Source: Streptomyces humidus (lineage in GTDB: Bacteria > Actinomycetota > Actinomycetes > Streptomycetales > Streptomycetaceae). Taken from it: a DNA stretch of 64,000 nucleotides. The stretch spans positions 1 through 64,000 of the forward strand of contig NZ_BMTL01000016.1 in assembly GCF_014649655.1 (NCBI RefSeq). The letters are read 5' to 3'. Position numbers and translations under genes: made by a program. Below the pieces are notes generated by a model. That model was not told the DNA's origin, did not search any database, and saw nothing but the letters and a program-made list of their open reading frames with translations. Shown here piece by piece: positions 60,204 through 64,000 of the stretch. Within the stretch, counting starts at the first letter, position 1. The number at the start of each line of letters is the position of its first letter.

Positions 60204-61133
60204 CTACCTGGACTCCGCGGGGCAGGGCGACGCCGAGCGGTCCAGGTCGGCGCGGGCCGCTTCCAGGGCGGTCGCGGTGTCCTCCGGGGTGGGCCGGTGT
60301 TCCGGGTCGCGGCGCAGGAGACCCTGGAGGAGGGGGGCGAGCGGGCCGGCGCGTTCCGGCTCGGGCGGCTCCGCGGCGAAGACCGCGGCGGGCGTGGACT
60401 GCGGCGGCGTCCCGTGGAACGGGGAGCGGCCCTCGACGGCCGTGTACAGCAGGACGCCGAGGGACCACAGGTCGGAGGCGGGGCCCGCGCCTCGTCCGGA
60501 TCTCCGCTCGGGCGCGATGAAGTCCGGGGAGCCGACGCCGTCGCCGGCCGCGGTCCTGGATCCCTCACCCGGGACGTGCGCGATGCCGAAGTCCGTGACG
60601 ACGACCCGGCCGCGGGGGCGTCCCCGCCCGGGCTGGGCAGGGAGCGGGGGGATGCCGAGCAGCACGTTGGCCGGCTTCAGGTCCCGGTGGACGATGCCGA
60701 CGGCGTGCGCGGCGCGCAGCGCGCCCAGGACGGCGAGGCCGACCCGCGCGGCCTCGGCGGGGTCGAGCGGGCCGCGCCGCAGCGTCTCGCGCAGGGACTC
60801 ACCGTCGATCAGCTCCATGACGATCCAGGGCAGCCCGCCCTCGACGTCCGTCCCCTCCTCCATCACCACGTCGTGGATCGTGACGGCACAGGGGTGGTCG
60901 ACGCGGGCGGCGGCACGGGCCTCCCGCTGGAGGCGGTGGGCCGCGCGACGGTAGGGCTCGTCACCGGGCCTGCCCGGCAACCAGGGCTTTTTGACGGCTA
61001 CCTGACCGCCTGTCAGCTCATCCCGGCCCCGCCACACGGTGCCGGAGCCGCCGGATCCGATGCGGTCGAGCAGCCGGTAACGGCCGTCCAGTATCCGGCC
61101 TTCGGCGTCTCCGGGATCCCCGTCGTTGCTCAT
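60204..61133 (-). CDS. Serine/threonine protein kinase, soluble
   Basis: This protein of about 309 aa is a Hanks-type kinase: glycine loop RIGSGGSGTVWRG, Lys in VAVKKPW, catalytic VHRDLKPANVL, DFG in VTDFGIAHV and APE in FIAPERR. It has no membrane segment or sensor domain, unlike most Streptomyces kinases. The ATG at 61133 has GGAGG only one base away; a TTG at 61163 is an alternative start. It is one of three kinase genes in tandem. Confidence 0.85.
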   Translation of the reverse strand: MSNDGDPGDAEGRILDGRYRLLDRIGSGGSGTVWRGRDELTGGQVAVKKPWLPGRPGDEPYRRAAHRLQREARAAARVDHPCAVTIHDVVMEEGTDVEGGLPWIVMELIDGESLRETLRRGPLDPAEAARVGLAVLGALRAAHAVGIVHRDLKPANVLLGIPPLPAQPGRGRPRGRVVVTDFGIAHVPGEGSRTAAGDGVGSPDFIAPERRSGRGAGPASDLWSLGVLLYTAVEGRSPFHGTPPQSTPAAVFAAEPPEPERAGPLAPLLQGLLRRDPEHRPTPEDTATALEAARADLDRSASPCPAESR

Positions 61134-61211
61134 GCCTCCATGACTACCACGATCACCGGTCAACTCCCGTCGATTCCAGGGCAGTCAGCAGCGTCCGGAG
61201 GGCGGTTCACG

Positions 61212-62877
61212 CTAGGGCCGGTCGATCTCCAGGTGGTCGATCGCCGTGCGGGCCACCTCACGGCCGCGCGAGGTGAAGTCGCCCTTGCCGGGGTAGCCGA
61301 CCATCAGCTTGTACATGTCGCCGCCGGTGGACCTGTAGTACAGGATCTCCAGCTCGCGCGGGGCCGGTTGCCGGCTGTCGTCGGTGGTGTACACGACCGT
61401 GTTGCCGGCGGCCTTGCGGCCGTGCAAGGTCACGTTGGGGTCCGTGCTGGTCCGCGGTCCCTTCGGCATGTTGAGCCGGTAGCTCCCGGTCTCCTTGAAG
61501 TCGCCGTTGTCGGCGTACATCTCGGCCGCCGCGGAGTCCTTGATCTCGTGAGCCGCGTCCTCCGCCCGGCGGTCGACCTGCAGGACGACCGAGATCGCGC
61601 CGCTCGGGTCGGTGTAGCTCACCCAGTGCTCGTCGGCGGGGGCCTCCTTGGCGGGTTCGCCGCGCACATAGCCGACGGGCACCGCGAGCGTCGCGGTGAC
61701 CTCCTTCTCGTGCTCGGTCTTCCACCCGTCCGGGAGCGGTCCGGCGAAGGGGTCGGCGACCACCAGAAACGTCGCAGCCGCCGCGGCCACGACGGCGGCG
61801 CCCAGCCCGGTCCACGCCCTGCGGCCCCACCGGCGCCGGGCCCGGGAGCCCGCGGCGAGCGCGACGGGCCGGTCGGCCTGCGGGGCGGGCGGGTTCGCGG
61901 CGGCCTCCAGCAGGGCCCGCACCCGGGCGGCCGTCGGGCGGCGCGCCGGGTCCTTCTGCAGCAGCCCGTCGACGACCTCGGCCAGCGCGCCCTGGGCCGC
62001 GGCGGGCGGCGCGGGGGCCGCGTGCAGGACCGACTGGAGGGTGGCCGGCGTGTTGCTGCGGCGGAACGGCGAGACGCCCTCGGTCGCCGCGTACAGCACC
62101 ACGCCCAGGGACCACAGGTCCGCGGCCGGGCCGGGGCGCTGCCCCAGCACCCGCTCGGGGGCGATGTACTCGGGCGAGCCGACGAAGCCGCCGGTGTCGG
62201 TCAGACTGGTCTCGCCCTCGATCTGCGCGATGCCGAAGTCGGTGAGGACGATCCGGCCGTGGCGGCCGAGAAGGATGTTGTCCGGCTTGACGTCCCGGTG
62301 CAGGACGCCCGCCGCGTGCGCCGCCTCCAGCGCGCCGAGCACCTCCAGGCCGACACGGGCCGCCTCACGCGCGCCGAGCGTGCCCTCCTGGAGGACGTCG
62401 CCGAGCGAGCGCCCCGTGCACCAGCTCCATCACGATCCACGGACGTCCGTCCACGACCGCGACGTCGTGCACCTCGACCACGGCCGGATGGTCGAGGCGG
62501 GCCGCGGCCCGAGCCTCACGGCGCATCCGCTCGAAGGCGTTGGCGCGTTCGCGTTCCGGAAGCCGGTCGGGCACGCGGGGCTCCTTGACGGCTACCTCGC
62601 GGTCCATCGTCTCGTCCTTGGCGCGCCACACCGTGCCCATGCCGCCGTGCCCGAGCTTGGCCAGCAGCCGGTAACGCCCGGCGACGAGCCCCCCGACGCC
62701 CGCCTCAGGCAAGACCTCAGGCACCGCCTCCGGCTCCGGCTCGAGCTCCGGCTCCGGCTCCGGCTCCGGTGTGCGGACCACGGGCTGCGGAGGCACGGCC
62801 GCCTGCGGGTTCGGTGGTCGCAGAACAAAACTCGTCGTGTCATCGGACTCGTGGCCGACGCCCCCGTGGTGGCTCAT
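61212..62877 (-). pseudogene. Serine/threonine protein kinase disrupted by a one-base insertion
   Basis: The gene would encode 554 aa if one base were removed. The N-terminal part ends normally at WIVMELVHG and then runs into a wrong frame that stops at 62365. The second frame resumes the kinase (LGDVLQEGTLGAREA, then VLHRDVKPDNILL, LTDFGIAQIEG, YIAPERV). The shift lies at a run of four C at 62412-62415 (GGGG on the coding strand), where three would restore frame. A membrane helix (about residue 370) and an outer domain follow. Either a genuine recent frameshift or a sequencing error. Confidence 0.85.
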
Positions 62878-62927
62878 GGTCCATCCATATCGCGCCAGGC
62901 AGGCCGGATTCCACTGGTGGCGTGCAA

Positions 62928-64000
62928 CTACCGTGTCACGAACGTGTCGACCGCGACGTCGAAGTACTCGCGCGCCTCGCGCACCTTCCCCACCGGCGCC
63001 GACACCCACACGTCGTAGAGCCGTCCGCCCTCCTCCCAGCACAGGTCGTACGTGTGCCGGGGACCCTCCGCCGCGCTGAAGCCGTCCCAGGTGAACTGCC
63101 AGAGGGCGGCGGGCCGTCCGCTGTGGACCGTCTCGGTGACCTGGCCGTCGTGGTAGCCCGGGTTGGTGTCCGAGCCCTTGGCGGCCGCCCGCTCCATCAC
63201 GGCGAGCGGGCCGTCCGGCCCCGCGACGGACACCTTCACCCCGAGGCGGAAGACCTGCCCCGGAGACATGAAGAACACCCGCTCCCCCTGCGGCACGCGC
63301 GTGAAGTCCTCCGGCACGGCGAGCGCGAACCCGCCCGGGTCGTCGGCCACGCGGTAGCCGGACGGGGCGGACGGCGTGCCGGTCTCCGGGCGGGAGGAAG
63401 CCGGCAGCGCGGCGGGGGCGGTGCCGGGGACCGCCGTCGGAGAGGGCCTGGGACTCGCCGACGGGCTCGGCGCGCCGCTCGGGCGCGGCCGGCCCGGCGT
63501 GGCGCTCGCCGACGCCGACGCCGCCGAAGCCGAGGCCTTGGGCGCACGCCCCGGGTCGCCGTCCCCGTTGAGCAGCAGCGCCGCCGCCGACACGCCCGCC
63601 CCTGCCATGGCGGCCACCAGCAGCGCGGCCACCAGCACCCCGCGCGTGGAACGCTCTTGGGCCGCTGCGTCCGGGCGGGGCAGATCCGCCTGGGTCGGGG
63701 TGTAGGCGCTCGGCTCCGGCGGCGGCGTGCGCCCGGTCTCCACGAAGGCGCGCAGCAGCCGTTCCGCCTCCGTCACGCCCAGCCGTCTCTCCGGATCGCG
63801 CTCCAGCAGCCCCCGCACGACGGGCAGGAGGGGAGCGGCCTGCGGGGGCGTGCGGATCTCGGCGAACACGACGGCGTGCAGGATGCCGCCCAACGAGTCC
63901 CGCCGGAACGGGGATTCGCCGCTCAGCGCCGTGCACAGCAGCGCGCCCAGCGACCACAGGTCGGACTCCGCGCCCGTGCGCGATCCGGACATCCGCTCCG
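62928..64000 (-). CDS. Serine/threonine protein kinase, C-terminal part (runs off the window)
   Basis: The window contains about 357 residues ending at a TGA at 62928. What is seen starts within the kinase domain (APE-helix region ERMSGSRTGAESDLWSLGALL), then a membrane helix (VLVAALLVAAMAGAGVSAAALLL). A Ser/Pro/Ala-rich linker and an extracytoplasmic domain of about 140 residues follow (GYRVADDPGGFALAVPEDFTRV, FRLGVKVSV). The catalytic N-terminal half lies beyond position 64000. Its outer domain resembles that of the broken kinase next to it, suggesting duplication. Confidence 0.85.
   Translation of the reverse strand, partial: ERMSGSRTGAESDLWSLGALLCTALSGESPFRRDSLGGILHAVVFAEIRTPPQAAPLLPVVRGLLERDPERRLGVTEAERLLRAFVETGRTPPPEPSAYTPTQADLPRPDAAAQERSTRGVLVAALLVAAMAGAGVSAAALLLNGDGDPGRAPKASASAASASASATPGRPRPSGAPSPSASPRPSPTAVPGTAPAALPASSRPETGTPSAPSGYRVADDPGGFALAVPEDFTRVPQGERVFFMSPGQVFRLGVKVSVAGPDGPLAVMERAAAKGSDTNPGYHDGQVTETVHSGRPAALWQFTWDGFSAAEGPRHTYDLCWEEGGRLYDVWVSAPVGKVREAREYFDVAVDTFVTR

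Overview
The window is high-GC actinobacterial chromosome, almost certainly Streptomyces. Codons end in G or C nearly everywhere, GTG and TTG starts are frequent, ATGA overlaps couple many genes, and the core gene content and order (mdh, folD, purH/purN, sucCD, pcrA, NlpC/P60 proteins, guaA) match what I know of Streptomyces chromosomes. I saw no tRNA, rRNA, insertion sequence, prophage or CRISPR array.

Layout. 1-7.6 kb: a minus-strand osmoprotectant operon for choline oxidation (aldehyde dehydrogenase, GMC oxidoreductase) and a glycine-betaine-type ABC importer (ATPase, double-length permease, lipoprotein). 7.9-13.5 kb: malate dehydrogenase under a palindromic operator, two related membrane-anchored XRE proteins, DUF3017, folD and an RDD protein. 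13.6-22.1 kb: purH/purN, two membrane proteins, a sigma-factor-like protein with a membrane anchor, and sucCD with a CRP-type site upstream. 22.7-32.3 kb: the most unusual locus. MoxR AAA+ ATPase, DUF5682, vWA protein and a secreted or membrane Pro-rich protein run leftward. A SWIM zinc-finger protein and a DUF5691 protein run rightward. Between them lie two opposed TTGTCAGTG elements that fit the PafBC/RecA-independent DNA-damage promoter.

32.5-42.8 kb: a stand-alone cobalamin-binding mutase subunit, lipase, M23 peptidase, PcrA helicase (third copy of the damage-type promoter) and two NlpC/P60 hydrolases, the first behind a c-di-AMP riboswitch. A palindromic repeat appears both in pcrA (12 in-frame residues) and at the 3' end of the riboswitch. 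42.9-51.9 kb: a PspC-type envelope-stress two-component system and assorted small membrane proteins. 52.5-54.7 kb: guaA and a chorismate mutase preceded by a Phe/Tyr leader-peptide attenuator. 55.4-64 kb: an LAxTG surface protein, a ChoD-like GMC oxidoreductase with a succinate-semialdehyde-type dehydrogenase, and three Ser/Thr kinase genes. The middle kinase is broken by one extra base and the last runs off the edge.

Two themes recur. First, DNA-damage-type promoters sit at both the MoxR/vWA/SWIM locus and pcrA, which suggests the conflict-like locus belongs to the damage regulon. Second, short tandem repeats start at the stop codon and extend downstream in at least seven genes (DUF6350, sucD, M23, an 81-aa membrane protein, DoxX, DUF4429, PPOX).
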